Shown piece by piece: positions 7,084-17,313 of a DNA stretch of 64,000 nt (position 1 is its first letter; each line of letters starts with the position of its first letter). The position numbers and the translations under genes are program-made. This DNA is from Bacillus testis (GTDB lineage: Bacteria; Bacillota; Bacilli; Bacillales; DSM-1321): assembly GCF_001243895.1 (NCBI RefSeq), contig NZ_LN851186.1, forward strand, positions 2,381,300-2,445,299, given 5' to 3'. Below the pieces are notes generated by a model. It was given only the letters and a program-made list of their open reading frames with translations, searched no databases and was not told the origin of the DNA.

Positions 7084-8394
7084 TTAAGATGCTTTTCTTG
7101 CTTCTATTCCTGTATAACTTGTTTCTTTTTTAGCAGAAAGTTCGTGAAAGATAATGTTCAAGAAAATAGCAGTTAAGCTTCCAGCCACAATTCCGTTATT
7201 GGTCAAAATTTTAATGTTTTCAGGAAGCTGTGCAAATAAATCCGGCACTACTGTTACACCAAGGCCCATGCCAACAGAACAAGCGATAATCAACAGATTT
7301 TCCTGTGAAGCAAAATTTACCTGGCTCAGCATTTTAATGCCCGAAGCCACTACCATGCCGAACATGGCTACCATCGCTCCGCCCAATACAGCTGAAGGAA
7401 CGATTGTGGTCAAAGCGCCGATTTTCGGAACAAGGCCAAACACAATCAGGAATCCGGCTGCGGCATAGATGACATTCTTCGTTTTGACGCCCGATATCTG
7501 AACCAAACCTACATTTTGGGAAAAGGTTGTATACGGGAATGAATTGAAGATTCCCCCTAAAACAATCGCTGTCCCTTCTGCCCGGTAACCATTGGCCAAG
7601 TCTTTTTCGCTAATTTTCTTTTCACAGATATCGCCAAGCGCAAAGTATACCCCTGTTGATTCTACTAAGCTCACAATCGCCACCAACGTCATGGTTAGAA
7701 TAGGAGTTAAGTGAAAAGTGGGCGTGCCCAAGAAGAAAGGCTGCGGCATATGGAGCCATGATGCTTCCGCAACTGATTCCATATTAACCATTCCCATAAA
7801 GTAAGCAGCGACCGTTCCCAGCACCAATCCTAACAAAACAGCGATGGATCGCATAAAACCTGTTGAAAAACGATAGAGAATAACAATGAATAATAACGTA
7901 CCGAAACCTAAAGCAAGATTTGCCGGTGAACCGAAATCTTCGGCTCCTTGGCCGCCTGCCAGATTATTGATGGCAACCGGTATAAGCGTGATGCCGATTA
8001 TTGTTACGACAGAACCTGTTACAACCGGCGGGAAGAAACGAACCAATTTCCCAAAATATTTACTGATCAGGACGACGATCATGCCTGAAGCAATGATGCT
8101 GCCGTACATGCTGCCTAATCCATATTCATTGCCGATTGCAATCATAGGCGCAACGGCAGTGAATGAACAACCAAGCATCACCGGCAAACCGATGCCCATG
8201 AACTTATTACGGAAAAGCTGCAGGATAGTGGCAACGCCACACATCAAAATATCGACCGACACCAAAAACGTCAAATTCTCCTGCGACAGGCCGACGGCGC
8301 CGCCGATGATCAACGGAACAATAACAGCTCCGGCATACATAGCCAGGACATGCTGGATACCCAATGAGGCAATTTTAAACGGATTCATGTTCAT
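7084..8394 (-). CDS. pbuX: Xanthine permease PbuX (NCS2 family), 436 aa
   Basis: A membrane symporter that imports xanthine with protons. It begins MNMNPFKIASLGIQHVLAMY, as NCS2 proteins do, and has about 12-14 hydrophobic segments. The NCS2 signature SQNVGLVQISGVKT lies near residue 297. Length matches the family. The ATG follows GGGAGGA at 6 bases; an upstream in-frame TTG has no ribosome binding site. The start lies 18 bases after the xpt stop, so the two genes form the usual salvage operon. Control is shared with xpt through the guanine riboswitch in the leader. Confidence 0.96.
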   Translation of the reverse strand: MNMNPFKIASLGIQHVLAMYAGAVIVPLIIGGAVGLSQENLTFLVSVDILMCGVATILQLFRNKFMGIGLPVMLGCSFTAVAPMIAIGNEYGLGSMYGSIIASGMIVVLISKYFGKLVRFFPPVVTGSVVTIIGITLIPVAINNLAGGQGAEDFGSPANLALGFGTLLFIVILYRFSTGFMRSIAVLLGLVLGTVAAYFMGMVNMESVAEASWLHMPQPFFLGTPTFHLTPILTMTLVAIVSLVESTGVYFALGDICEKKISEKDLANGYRAEGTAIVLGGIFNSFPYTTFSQNVGLVQISGVKTKNVIYAAAGFLIVFGLVPKIGALTTIVPSAVLGGAMVAMFGMVVASGIKMLSQVNFASQENLLIIACSVGMGLGVTVVPDLFAQLPENIKILTNNGIVAGSLTAIFLNIIFHELSAKKETSYTGIEARKAS

Positions 8395-8412
8395 TATAGT
8401 TCCTCCCAATAA

Positions 8413-9080
<668 letters not shown>

Positions 9081-9104
9081 ATATCATCTCAAGAAAAAAT
9101 GTCC

Positions 9105-9172
9105 ACTCATAGTCAAGTCATTTGTGGTGACCCGGTAGAAACTTGCGGGCCATATCCCCGCGATTATATGAG
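9105..9172 (-). promoter_or_regulatory. Guanine-class purine riboswitch aptamer
   Basis: Reads CTCATATAATCG at the 5' side and GACTATGAG at the 3' side (P1). It contains the conserved core GGATATGG and GTTTCTACCGGG and a P3 arm with loop CCACAAA. The J3/1 base is C (in GACTATG), the guanine/hypoxanthine-specific form; adenine switches have U. Closely resembles the B. subtilis xpt aptamer. Confidence 0.95.
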
Positions 9173-9199
9173 AGAAAGTTTATTGTTTTATATTTGCAT

Positions 9200-9215
9200 A
9201 TTATATCACATTATA
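9200..9215 (-). promoter_or_regulatory. -10 region(s) of the xpt-pbuX promoter
   Basis: Two TATAAT hexamers lie 10 bases apart on the minus strand (9200-9205 and 9210-9215), about 30 bases upstream of the aptamer. No strong -35 was found for either. Confidence 0.45.
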
Positions 9216-9405
9216 CGCATTTGCATAGTACATTCGTATTCTAATAGTAAATCACATAGTTTCTATTTTTTGTCTGCCTAAAAATAGTAGCGTATCTCTA
9301 AAAGCATAAATACAACAAGGCATACGCCCTTGGCAGGAACCACACTTCACACTAATTTCACATTTCAACTTCAGAAAAAAGGGTTATTTTTCCTCATAAA
9401 TAAAC

Positions 9406-9435
9406 TTTACACCATTTAGGCAGTGAAAATATGAT
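9406..9435 (+). promoter_or_regulatory. Possible promoter of the ba3 oxidase operon
   Basis: TTTACA (9406-9411), 18 bases, TATGAT (9430-9435), giving a leader of about 100 bases before the first gene. Any oxygen- or carbon-responsive site nearby is not obvious. Confidence 0.45.
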
Positions 9436-9544
9436 AATTGAATAATTTGTGAAGTGGAAAAAAGCGTCTGGCAAACCAATCGGACTTTTGTATGATAAAC
9501 ATGTACTCATCGTAATTCCTAATTTTTTGAAGGGAGTGAAAAAA

Positions 9545-9694
9545 ATGGCACAAACTCAATTAAAGAAAAAACCGGAGGCCCATACGGACGAACATTCATC
9601 CCTTAAAGGAACGCTCGCTTCTGTTTTTATAGTCGGACTCGTCATTCTTGTAACTTGGGTAAGTGTTTATTTTCTTTTTGTGAATCGTTTATAG
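9545..9694 (+). CDS. Cytochrome c oxidase subunit IIa-like (ba3 type), 49 aa
   Basis: A tiny membrane subunit of B-type (ba3) haem-copper oxidases. It supplies the transmembrane helix that the short CuA subunit lacks. It has a polar head (AQTQLKKKPEAHTDEHSS) followed by one helix, TLASVFIVGLVILVTWVSVY, near residues 22-41. The ATG follows GAAGGGAGTG; an earlier in-frame start would add an unrelated head. The next gene, subunit II, begins 21 bases later. Its position ahead of subunits II and I is typical of Bacillus and Geobacillus ba3 operons. Confidence 0.85.
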   Translation: MAQTQLKKKPEAHTDEHSSLKGTLASVFIVGLVILVTWVSVYFLFVNRL

Positions 9695-9715
9695 ACGTTA
9701 AGGGGGAACCATGCC

Positions 9716-10201
9716 ATGCATATGCATAAATATGAAAAAATATGGCTTATTTTCGGGGTAGGCGCACTGCTAGTGTTTCTTACCGTCCTGGGCATAAGTG
9801 CCTTTTATTTAGGAAACCAACCGCCAAGCTGCCTTGCTACGATCGATCCTGAGAAAGTGGATCAAACGGCTCCATTCGATAAACCTGGGCTGCATAAGGT
9901 CAAAGGCAAGGACTGGGATTACGAGCTTGTCTTGGTAGCACAGGCTTTCTCCTATACTCCAATGAAAATCGAAATACCTAAAGGGGCGAAAGTAAAAATC
10001 ATGGTGGCCACCAAGGATGTCATTCATGGTTTCGAAGTAGCAGGAACAAATATCAATATGATGGTTGAGCCAGGGTTCATCTCTGAATATACAACAACAT
10101 TCAATAAAACGGGTGAACATCTGATTATTTGTAATGAATATTGTGGTGTCGGCCATCACATGATGAATTCAAGAATCGAGGTGGTTGACCATGCAAAATA
10201 G
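9716..10201 (+). CDS. cbaA: Cytochrome ba3 oxidase subunit II (CuA subunit), 161 aa
   Basis: Accepts electrons from cytochrome c at the outer face of the membrane. One N-terminal helix (residues 9-31) is followed by a cupredoxin domain. The CuA ligands are visible: His in DVIHGFEV, then CNEYCGVGHHMM near residues 141-152 (two Cys, His, Met). It lacks the first of the two helices of A-type subunit II, as expected for ba3 enzymes. AGGGGG lies upstream of the ATG; a Met two codons on is an alternative. The end overlaps the start of subunit I by 11 bases, implying coupled translation. The symbol follows Geobacillus cbaA. Confidence 0.93.
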   Translation: MHMHKYEKIWLIFGVGALLVFLTVLGISAFYLGNQPPSCLATIDPEKVDQTAPFDKPGLHKVKGKDWDYELVLVAQAFSYTPMKIEIPKGAKVKIMVATKDVIHGFEVAGTNINMMVEPGFISEYTTTFNKTGEHLIICNEYCGVGHHMMNSRIEVVDHAK

Positions 10202-11843
10202 TCCAAATGTTAAAGTTGATCCCAAGGATGCAAAACTATCCATGGCCCATTTGTATGTCGCGTTTACCGCTTTAGCATTGGGCGGATTGGCCGGGCTATT
10301 GCAGGTATTGGTGCGCTCCGGCAAGTTCGAGCTGCCGTTTGGCATTACCTATTACCAAGTCCTTACTGTCCACGGAGTACTTTTAGGGCTTATTCTTACT
10401 ACTTTTTTCATTATCGGCTTTCAATTGGCCGCGGTGAGCCGGACAACGGGCGCGCTGGGAAACAAGGCCCGTAAAGCCGGATGGATTGGCTTTACGCTGA
10501 TGACCATTGGAACCGCAATGGCTGCCGCGATGGTGCTGCTCAATAAAGCGACTGTCCTATTCACTTTCTATGCCCCATTGCAAGCGCATCCCATTTTCTA
10601 TATTGGCCTTACCTTGGTGGTAGTGGGAAGTTGGATTTCAGGAGGGGCATTGATCTCCAATTATGTCAGATGGCGCAAGCAAAATCCGGGGAAAATCAGC
10701 CCTCTGTTGACCTTCATGGCTGTCATCAATACTGTTTTGTGGATAGTAGCTACAATCGGCGTCGCAGCAACGGTCCTATTGCAAATGCTGCCGTGGTCCC
10801 TAGGATTGGTCGACACAATCGACGTGCTTGTCAGCCGTACCTTATTCTGGTATTTCGGGCATCCGCTCGTATACTTCTGGCTATTGCCTGCTTATATGTG
10901 CTGGTATGTCGTCATCCCTAAAGTATTGGGAACAAAAGTATTTTCCGATTCGCTTGCACGGATGAGTTTCATTCTGTTTCTGTTATTCTCAGTGCCTGTC
11001 GGATTCCATCACCAATTGCTTGAGCCAGGAATCGACCCTGCATGGAAGTTCCTACAAGTCATCCTGACCTTCCTGGTGGTTATCCCTTCTCTTATGACGG
11101 CATTCTCGCTATTCGGCACCTTCGAAATGTATGGACGCTCAAAAGGGGCTAAAGGAATGTTCGGCTGGATCAAGAAACTTCCTTGGGGAGACGCCCGATT
11201 CGTTGTCCCATTTATCGGGATGGTTGCGTTTATTCCTGCCGGAGCAGGCGGAATGGTCAATGCATCCAACCAGTTAAATCAAGTTGTCCATAACACTGTC
11301 TGGGTAACAGGCCATTTCCATCTGACACTGGCCACATCAGTAGTGCTTACATTCTTTGGCATCATGTACTGGCTTGTACCGCATCTGACCGGAAGAGTGC
11401 TTACTCCACAAATGAATAAGCTGGCGATCATCCAAGCTGTTCTATGGTCGATCGGCATGGCTTTCATGTCGGGTGCCATGCATGCGGCCGGCTTGCTGGG
11501 TGCTCCGCGCCGTTCTTCTTATTCAACTTACGGGGAATCACAGCAGGCAATTGATTGGATTCCTTATCAAATCGCCCAGGCAATCGGCGGAACCATATTA
11601 TTCATCGGGATTATTCTCGTTCTCTATATCTTTATCAAACTAGCTTTCTTTGCTCCGAAGGGCGATCAGGAATTCCCTGTCGGCGAAAGCGAAGAAAATG
11701 GAGAAAAGGCCCCGATGGTTTTCGAAAACTGGAAGCTGTGGCTTGGCATAACAGTCGTATTGATTTTATTTGCCTATACGATTCCTTTTATCGATATGAT
11801 ACAAAATGCACCGCCGGGTTCTAAAGGCTATAAGTTCTTCTGA
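10191..11843 (+). CDS. cbaB: Cytochrome ba3 oxidase subunit I, 550 aa
   Basis: Catalytic subunit that reduces oxygen to water at the haem a3-CuB centre while pumping protons. Ligands in order: His in LTVHGVLLG (low-spin haem b), the FGHPLVYFWLLPAY stretch with the CuB His and cross-linked Tyr, HH in GFHHQLLEP (CuB), and GHFH in TGHFHLTLA (haem a3 and b). About 13 membrane helices. The ATG is preceded by GAGGTGG inside the end of the subunit II gene. B-type family features include the missing D-channel motif typical of A-type enzymes (inference from overall similarity). It gives this organism a high-affinity terminal branch beside the bc complex encoded at 55.6-57.6 kb. Confidence 0.95.
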   Translation: MQNSPNVKVDPKDAKLSMAHLYVAFTALALGGLAGLLQVLVRSGKFELPFGITYYQVLTVHGVLLGLILTTFFIIGFQLAAVSRTTGALGNKARKAGWIGFTLMTIGTAMAAAMVLLNKATVLFTFYAPLQAHPIFYIGLTLVVVGSWISGGALISNYVRWRKQNPGKISPLLTFMAVINTVLWIVATIGVAATVLLQMLPWSLGLVDTIDVLVSRTLFWYFGHPLVYFWLLPAYMCWYVVIPKVLGTKVFSDSLARMSFILFLLFSVPVGFHHQLLEPGIDPAWKFLQVILTFLVVIPSLMTAFSLFGTFEMYGRSKGAKGMFGWIKKLPWGDARFVVPFIGMVAFIPAGAGGMVNASNQLNQVVHNTVWVTGHFHLTLATSVVLTFFGIMYWLVPHLTGRVLTPQMNKLAIIQAVLWSIGMAFMSGAMHAAGLLGAPRRSSYSTYGESQQAIDWIPYQIAQAIGGTILFIGIILVLYIFIKLAFFAPKGDQEFPVGESEENGEKAPMVFENWKLWLGITVVLILFAYTIPFIDMIQNAPPGSKGYKFF

Positions 11844-11880
11844 TTAACTTGCCTTAGCCAATCTTGCAAATAGAATGACG

Positions 11881-11918
11881 AAAAAGGATCATCCATTAAC
11901 AGAATGATCCTTTTCTTT
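11881..11918. terminator. Bidirectional terminator between the ba3 operon and the DMT transporter
   Basis: AAAAGGATCAT/ATGATCCTTTT hairpin with T-rich flanks on both strands, shared by two convergent genes. It overlaps the last codons of the transporter. Confidence 0.85.
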
Positions 11919-12824
11919 GTTTATGCCCGTTTTACGCGGCCAAGACAAACCTTTATCAAAACTAGCGGCCATTGCACTGAAGCAAATAATCACTCCCCCC
12001 ACCAGCTGGACTGCCGATATCCGGTCACCAAAAAACAGGATCCCGATCAGCATGGCGGTCAGCGGCTCCACAGTTGATAGAATAGAGGCCTTGCTGCTTT
12101 CTATCCCTTTTAATCCTTCCGTGTATAACAAAAAAGCCAGTACGGTCGACAACCCGCATAAACCAATAATGAACATCACCATTTCTACATTCAGCAATCT
12201 CGGCAGCACTTCCCAAATTCTTACGGAAGGAACAAGCACAAGTGAAGCGACAAAGAAAGTATAAAATGAAATTGTAAACGGAGAATATCTCTTTAAGGCG
12301 AATTTCCCGAAAATACTGTACAAAGCATATCCGAACCCTGCTCCAAGTCCAATCACATAACCTAGTTTGCCTCCCCCTCCAACAAGGCCGCCTGAACCAG
12401 CCACGAGCAAACAACCGATCAATGTCATTGCAAGAAGTCCGATTTTACCGAGGGTCAGTTTCTCTTTCAAAAAAAGAACCGACATAACCATGACAAAAGC
12501 AGGCGCTGTATACAAGAGGATGACTGCCACCGACAGGGAGAGCATATTGATTGCCGTAAAAAACGCCCAGTTAAAAAAAGCGATGCTTAGAAGGCCTGTG
12601 CCAATGAATAGATAGCAATCCTTCCACTTGATCTTCAATTCCTGCCTGAAGCTGGCCATGCCAATCATAAACAAAATAAGTGCAGAAAATAGCACCCTGA
12701 CAGTTACAATTTCCAATTCATCGAGCCCCGCCTGTCCAATGCCTTTCACAAACACACCGATCAATCCCCAAAAAAAGGCCGCCAGCAATACGAACAAGCT
12801 GGATGTTAAGGCTGTTTTTCCCAT
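11889..12824 (-). CDS. EamA/DMT-family transporter, 311 aa
   Basis: A membrane protein with ten predicted helices in two similar halves (EamA repeats, roughly residues 8-140 and 155-290), typical of the drug/metabolite transporter superfamily. These export or import amino acids, sugars or other small metabolites; the substrate cannot be predicted. The second half contains YTEGLKGIESSKASILSTVE and EPLTAMLIGILFFGD, hallmark DMT phrases. AGGGGG precedes the ATG. It has no operon partner. Confidence 0.92.
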   Translation of the reverse strand: MGKTALTSSLFVLLAAFFWGLIGVFVKGIGQAGLDELEIVTVRVLFSALILFMIGMASFRQELKIKWKDCYLFIGTGLLSIAFFNWAFFTAINMLSLSVAVILLYTAPAFVMVMSVLFLKEKLTLGKIGLLAMTLIGCLLVAGSGGLVGGGGKLGYVIGLGAGFGYALYSIFGKFALKRYSPFTISFYTFFVASLVLVPSVRIWEVLPRLLNVEMVMFIIGLCGLSTVLAFLLYTEGLKGIESSKASILSTVEPLTAMLIGILFFGDRISAVQLVGGVIICFSAMAASFDKGLSWPRKTGINKEKDHSVNG

Positions 12825-12837
12825 AATACCCCCTATG

Positions 12838-12868
12838 AAAAGAAAAGGGAGATGAAGCCATCTCCCTT
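12838..12868 (-). terminator. Terminator of the M32 carboxypeptidase gene
   Basis: AAGGGAGAT/ATCTCCCTT stem, 6-base loop, then TTTTCTTTTC on the minus strand. Confidence 0.85.
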
Positions 12869-12929
12869 GTTCTAATGATATCCATTTCTAACTATAAGAC
12901 CATTCTCTAAAAAACGTTGAACTCAAGTC

Positions 12930-12985
12930 ACTTTTAGAATCCGATTGGTTCATCTAATGACCGTCGGGGAATGTATACCCCTTGG
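12930..12985. repeat. Degenerate copy of a dispersed intergenic element
   Basis: Contains CCGATTGGTTCATCTAATGA followed by a G-rich stretch. It matches the tail of similar copies at 20.9, 22.7, 28.8, 32.5 and 34.6 kb. Confidence 0.4.
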
Positions 12986-12992
12986 CTGGTCT

Positions 12993-14501
12993 TTATAATG
13001 AATAGACAGTGCTGTATTTTTCTTTGAGATAATCGATTAAATATTGGACATTCAATCCTTCGCCCGTGATGTCATTCAATAATTGAAGCGGTTCCTTCAT
13101 TTTGCCATATTGGTGGATATGGGTGTTAAGCCATTCTTTAATAGGTGTTAGGTTTCCTCCTTCCAATAATTCATCGAAATGTGGAAGATCTTTTAACATG
13201 GCATGCTTAAACTGAGCGGCATACATGTAGCCGAGTGCATATGAAGGGAAATATCCAAAGCTTCCTCCTGCCCAGTGTACATCCTGCAGCACTCCTTCTC
13301 CGTCATTAGCCGGTTCAACGCCAAGATATTCTTTATACTTGGCGTTCCAAATGGCAGGCAAATCCTTTACTTCAATTTCGCCATTGAAAAGAGCCTTTTC
13401 TATTTCATAGCGGACCATTACATGTAACGGATACGTTAATTCATCCGCTTCAATTCGGATAAGGGACGGCTTCGCCTCATTGATGGCACGGTAATAGTCT
13501 TCAAGGGAAATACCCTCGAATTGCGAAGATGCCGCCTGCAAATCTTTGTAATTTTTCTTCCAGAAGGATTTATTGCGGCCAATGAAATTTTCAAAGAATA
13601 ATGATTGGGATTCATGGATACCCATTGATGTGCCAGATGCCAGCGGCGTCCCCATTAAATCAGTGGAAACATTTTGCTCATAGATGGCATGCCCGCACTC
13701 ATGGATTGTGCCGAAGACAGCGGAACGGAAGTCATTCTCATCGTATTTGGTGGTGATCCGCACATCGTTCCGGTTGATCGTAATCTCAAAAGGATGGACT
13801 GTTTCATCCAGACGGCCGGCGCCAAAATCATATTGCAGCTGCTTTAAAATTCCTAAGCTGAAATCCTTCTGGCTTTCTTTCGGGAAATGTTTGAACAAAA
13901 AAGAAGATTCCGGCTGGTTCGCGCTCTCAGAAATCTTTTTGACAAGCGGAACAATCTCCTTTCGTAATTTGCCGAATACATCATCCAAAATATCTACGGT
14001 CATGCCCGGTTCGTATATATCAAGCAGAGTATTGTATTTATTGCCTTCATACCCCCAATATTCAATGAACTTGCGGTTAAATTCCACAATTTTTTCAAGA
14101 TACGGCTGGAAAGACGGGAAATCAGCGTTTTCCTTTGCCTCTTCCCAAGCGCTTTCCGCCTTGCTGACCAGCATCGTATATTCTTTATGTTCATCAGCCG
14201 GTATCTTTTTATTGCGGTCATATTCTTTACGGCACTCTTGCACCAATTTGTTAGTAATTTCAGATAATTCTTCCTTGGCTTCGTCTGTGCTCAACACTTC
14301 TATGTATGCTTTCATTTCATCGGAAGTACTCATTTCGAACATCTGCGAAGATAACATTCCTATGACTTCAGAACGTTGTTCCACTCCTTTTTTCGGCGCT
14401 CCGGTACGCAAGTCCCAATAAATCAAGGCAAGTGCTTCGTTATATGCGGCCATTTTTTTGACCAACTCAAGAAATTTGGTTTCTTCTTGTTTAATCGTCA
14501 T
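12993..14501 (-). CDS. ypwA: Metallocarboxypeptidase, M32 family (carboxypeptidase Taq; YpwA), 502 aa
   Basis: A zinc carboxypeptidase that trims C-terminal residues from peptides in the cytoplasm. The M32 zinc motif HECGH is near residues 266-270, with the downstream GTSMGIHESQSLFFEN segment carrying the third ligand Glu. The DLRTGAPKKG stretch near the N-terminus and the length of ~500 aa are standard. B. subtilis YpwA sits in the same neighbourhood. The ribosome binding site is AGGGGG. The gene appears monocistronic with its own terminator. Confidence 0.95.
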   Translation of the reverse strand: MTIKQEETKFLELVKKMAAYNEALALIYWDLRTGAPKKGVEQRSEVIGMLSSQMFEMSTSDEMKAYIEVLSTDEAKEELSEITNKLVQECRKEYDRNKKIPADEHKEYTMLVSKAESAWEEAKENADFPSFQPYLEKIVEFNRKFIEYWGYEGNKYNTLLDIYEPGMTVDILDDVFGKLRKEIVPLVKKISESANQPESSFLFKHFPKESQKDFSLGILKQLQYDFGAGRLDETVHPFEITINRNDVRITTKYDENDFRSAVFGTIHECGHAIYEQNVSTDLMGTPLASGTSMGIHESQSLFFENFIGRNKSFWKKNYKDLQAASSQFEGISLEDYYRAINEAKPSLIRIEADELTYPLHVMVRYEIEKALFNGEIEVKDLPAIWNAKYKEYLGVEPANDGEGVLQDVHWAGGSFGYFPSYALGYMYAAQFKHAMLKDLPHFDELLEGGNLTPIKEWLNTHIHQYGKMKEPLQLLNDITGEGLNVQYLIDYLKEKYSTVYSL

Positions 14502-14690
14502 TCTTTTTCCCCCTTTTTTCCTCTTATTTTACCATAAAGCACCTAATAGGGGATGCTATTATTTTGTATACCGAAACTTTCTGTACACCAATAGACACTA
14601 TTATTATGTTGATCGGCCGAATGCCCTGGATAGCAATTGATTTGGTAGAATGTTACAATTAATGAATAACGGGGAATAGGAGTGTTGAAG

Positions 14691-15200
14691 ATGTTAGGGT
14701 TGCCAAAAGGGGAAGTTTTTTTAATTCCTTGGACCGAAGAATGGGAAAGAGAATTCTTTATAGAAAAGGAAAAAATACAAAATAAAATAGGTACATACAT
14801 AGTTGATATCCATCACATTGGGAGCACGGCTGTTAAACAATTAAGCGCAAAACCAATTATTGATATTGCAATTGAAATCAAAGGCTTTAGTGAAGGCGAA
14901 ACATGTATCTCGCCTCTAGAGGAATTAGGCTATTCATGCAAAGGAACACATATTCTGCCTGACAGGTATTATTTTAATAAAGGTGAACCCCGAACCCACC
15001 AAATCCATATGTATGAAAGCGGAAATAGATATTTACTTGAACAGTTGAAATTCAGGGATTATTTGATAAACAACGAGAACGCAAAATCTGAATATGAACA
15101 ACTTAAAGTAACACTGTCAGCTTTAAACAAAAATAACAAATATAAATATGCGGAGGAAAAAACCGATTTCATCAAAGCGATTTTAGACAAAATCAAATAA
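14691..15200 (+). CDS. GrpB/Dephospho-CoA kinase-associated family protein (UPF0157), 169 aa
   Basis: A member of the GrpB (UPF0157) family, which has a nucleotidyltransferase-like fold. Motifs: PWTEEWEREFFIEKEKI at the N-terminus and IHHIGSTAVKQLSAKPIIDI around residues 40-59, the conserved GST-x-V-x-G/L-x-x-KP-x-x-D block. The C-terminus carries RDYLINNENAKSEYEQLK, typical of the family. The molecular role is unclear; members occur alone or fused to CoaE. GGAG lies 8 bases before the ATG. It is AT-rich relative to its neighbours and transcribed against them, so possibly acquired. Confidence 0.88.
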   Translation: MLGLPKGEVFLIPWTEEWEREFFIEKEKIQNKIGTYIVDIHHIGSTAVKQLSAKPIIDIAIEIKGFSEGETCISPLEELGYSCKGTHILPDRYYFNKGEPRTHQIHMYESGNRYLLEQLKFRDYLINNENAKSEYEQLKVTLSALNKNNKYKYAEEKTDFIKAILDKIK

Positions 15201-15279
15201 AAAACGCTTGGAAGTGAATTGCACCCCGATTGTTAAACACAACAATTGAAGATGCACTTCAAATCCCAAGCGTTTTTTT
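15199..15279. terminator. Bidirectional terminator between the GrpB-like gene and ypvA
   Basis: Outer stem AAAAACGCTTGG/CCAAGCGTTTTT with an inner GAAGTGaattGCA/TGCacTTC part. T runs lie at both ends; convergent genes share it. Confidence 0.88.
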
Positions 15280-15299
15280 GAGCTAATTTTACTGCATTT

Positions 15300-17228
15300 T
15301 TATAGAATGACAGGTTCTACAGGCAGAACATCTTTTACCGATTGCCGTACATCTGCCGGAAGCTCTGTATCCAAATAGATATGCACGTGGCCGTGGTCGC
15401 TGCTCGTACGGATCAAGCGGCCGATCCCCTGGCGCAAACGCAGCAGCATATACGGAAGATCGACTTCTTCGAATGGCTGTTTAACCGCTTGGCGTTTCGC
15501 CTGGAAGACAGGATCGCTCGGAGGGAATGGCAAGCCGTAAATGATGACATTATTGAGCGATTTGCCCGGAATATCAAGCCCTTCCCAAAGATGGTGTGTA
15601 CAGAAGACCGATTCATCATGTGTTTGGAATTTCTTCACCGTTTCACTGATTTCCTCGTCACCTTCGAAATAGACCGGATAAGGCAGTTCCTGCTGGACCA
15701 TATACGATTTGAATTGCTGCATTTCTTCAAAGGACGGGAACAGAACCAGTGTCGATCCGTTATTGGCTTTGATATTTTCAAATGTATTGGCATTCTTGGC
15801 TGCCGTGTCATTCTTTGCATATGAATGCAGGGAAATCTTCATGACTTCATCGTAATCGAATGGCGAATCGACTGAGAAATGGGCATATTCCTTGATGCCA
15901 AGAGAGCTGGCAATATAATCGAAGGAGCCTTTTTCAGAAAGTGTCGCTGAAGAGAAGATATAAGGAATATCCTTAGAGAAGACCTCCTCTGCAAGGATGT
16001 CACTGACCAATCGAGGCATAACGACCAAAGAACTTTTCACATCATCCCGCTCCAGCCAGACAACAGCATTTTGGCCCCGCGAAAATAAGGAAAACGAGTA
16101 CGAAATTTGTTCGAGGTACTCTTCACTGATCTTCACGCTATATTCATCGACCGTATGCAGTTCGGCTTCGAATACAAGGCTCTCCAGTACATTTTCAATA
16201 TGGTCCTGCAGTTCCTTCGCTTTCTGCTGCAAGGAAGCTGTGGATTGCAACTCATATCGGTGCGATCCTTCAATATGCTTACTGGTCTCCTTGAGATTGC
16301 GGAAGAACATTTCGTTAAGATAGATGGTGTCTTCAATCAACAATAATGTTTCCTCACGCATATCATTCGCCAGCAAGGCAGTAAGGACTTCATCGATCAT
16401 ATCTTCAGAAATCTTATACGTAAGCCCTTTTTGCGCCGCAAATTCCAGCAGATGCCCTTCGTCAAAAATGACCGCACTGTATTCCGGAAGCAATGGCAAT
16501 TGGCCTTCACGCTTGCGGGATTCCTTCGTCCATACATGCTCCATAAAGAAATCATGGGAACAGACAATCAAATCCTGCGCCTTGCGGTAATGGTCGCGCG
16601 ATAATGTTTGGCCGCAGCGGTGGCGTTTTTCACAAGAGAAACAATTCTGCATCGAATCCCAGCCAACCTTATTCCATTCGTCATTCGTAAGATAGGCATA
16701 TTCTTTGCGGTCGCCGTACACGCCGAAAGCATTCATGCTGGAATGGTCATGCACAAAATCAGGAAGCGAATCATGAAGCATGTCGATATTCTCGCTGTCT
16801 TCGCTCATGACCGCCTTCTCCAATTTATTCAGGCAGACATACTGGTCGCGCGATTTAGCCAAACGGACATCAATATCCAGGCCCAATGCTTCGGAAATTT
16901 TGGCAATATCTCCTTCTTCCTTTACCAGCTGCTCGATCAGCGTTTCATCTGCGCAAGAAATAATAGCGGGTTGATTGCGGTATCTGGCATAGCAGATCGC
17001 ATACAAAAGATAGACAATCGTTTTGCCTGTACCCACACCGGCTTCGGCAAATATCGTCTTTTTCTCTTTGAAGGCTTTCTCTAGCTGAAAGGCCATATAG
17101 ATTTGTTCATCTCGTTCCTCGAATCCCTTTTCCGGAAGGATGTCATAGAACACGTCCCCGATCCATTCGGAGAGCTTATCGTAAAAAGCCTCATTTTTTG
17201 AGACAGTAAATGGGAGAGTTTTCAGCAT
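15300..17228 (-). CDS. ypvA: ATP-dependent DNA helicase YpvA (DinG/XPD-like), 642 aa
   Basis: A superfamily 2 helicase of the XPD/DinG group. Walker A is EAGVGTGKT near residues 62-70 and the DEAH-type box is IFDEGHLL near residue 252. Late motifs include CTHHLWEGLDIPG and RQGIGRLIR. Four cysteines between motifs I and II (VCLNK, then CFSCEKRHRC) match the 4Fe-4S cluster of XPD-family enzymes. It has no exonuclease domain, unlike the DinG encoded at 34.7-37.5 kb, which lacks these cysteines. Likely acts on forked or damaged DNA. Start: ATG with AGGAAAGG upstream. Confidence 0.93.
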   Translation of the reverse strand: MLKTLPFTVSKNEAFYDKLSEWIGDVFYDILPEKGFEERDEQIYMAFQLEKAFKEKKTIFAEAGVGTGKTIVYLLYAICYARYRNQPAIISCADETLIEQLVKEEGDIAKISEALGLDIDVRLAKSRDQYVCLNKLEKAVMSEDSENIDMLHDSLPDFVHDHSSMNAFGVYGDRKEYAYLTNDEWNKVGWDSMQNCFSCEKRHRCGQTLSRDHYRKAQDLIVCSHDFFMEHVWTKESRKREGQLPLLPEYSAVIFDEGHLLEFAAQKGLTYKISEDMIDEVLTALLANDMREETLLLIEDTIYLNEMFFRNLKETSKHIEGSHRYELQSTASLQQKAKELQDHIENVLESLVFEAELHTVDEYSVKISEEYLEQISYSFSLFSRGQNAVVWLERDDVKSSLVVMPRLVSDILAEEVFSKDIPYIFSSATLSEKGSFDYIASSLGIKEYAHFSVDSPFDYDEVMKISLHSYAKNDTAAKNANTFENIKANNGSTLVLFPSFEEMQQFKSYMVQQELPYPVYFEGDEEISETVKKFQTHDESVFCTHHLWEGLDIPGKSLNNVIIYGLPFPPSDPVFQAKRQAVKQPFEEVDLPYMLLRLRQGIGRLIRTSSDHGHVHIYLDTELPADVRQSVKDVLPVEPVIL

Positions 17229-17313
17229 ATAGTGGTTCCTTTCCTACTTTAGATAAATACGTTATACAAAAGAAAAATTGGCTAGAAAGCTTCCTTTCTG
17301 CCAATTTCATTTT

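Noticed and set aside
13684..14421. 245-codon plus-strand frame opposite ypwA
   Set aside because: Antisense shadow of the M32 peptidase; serine/arginine-rich without any motif.
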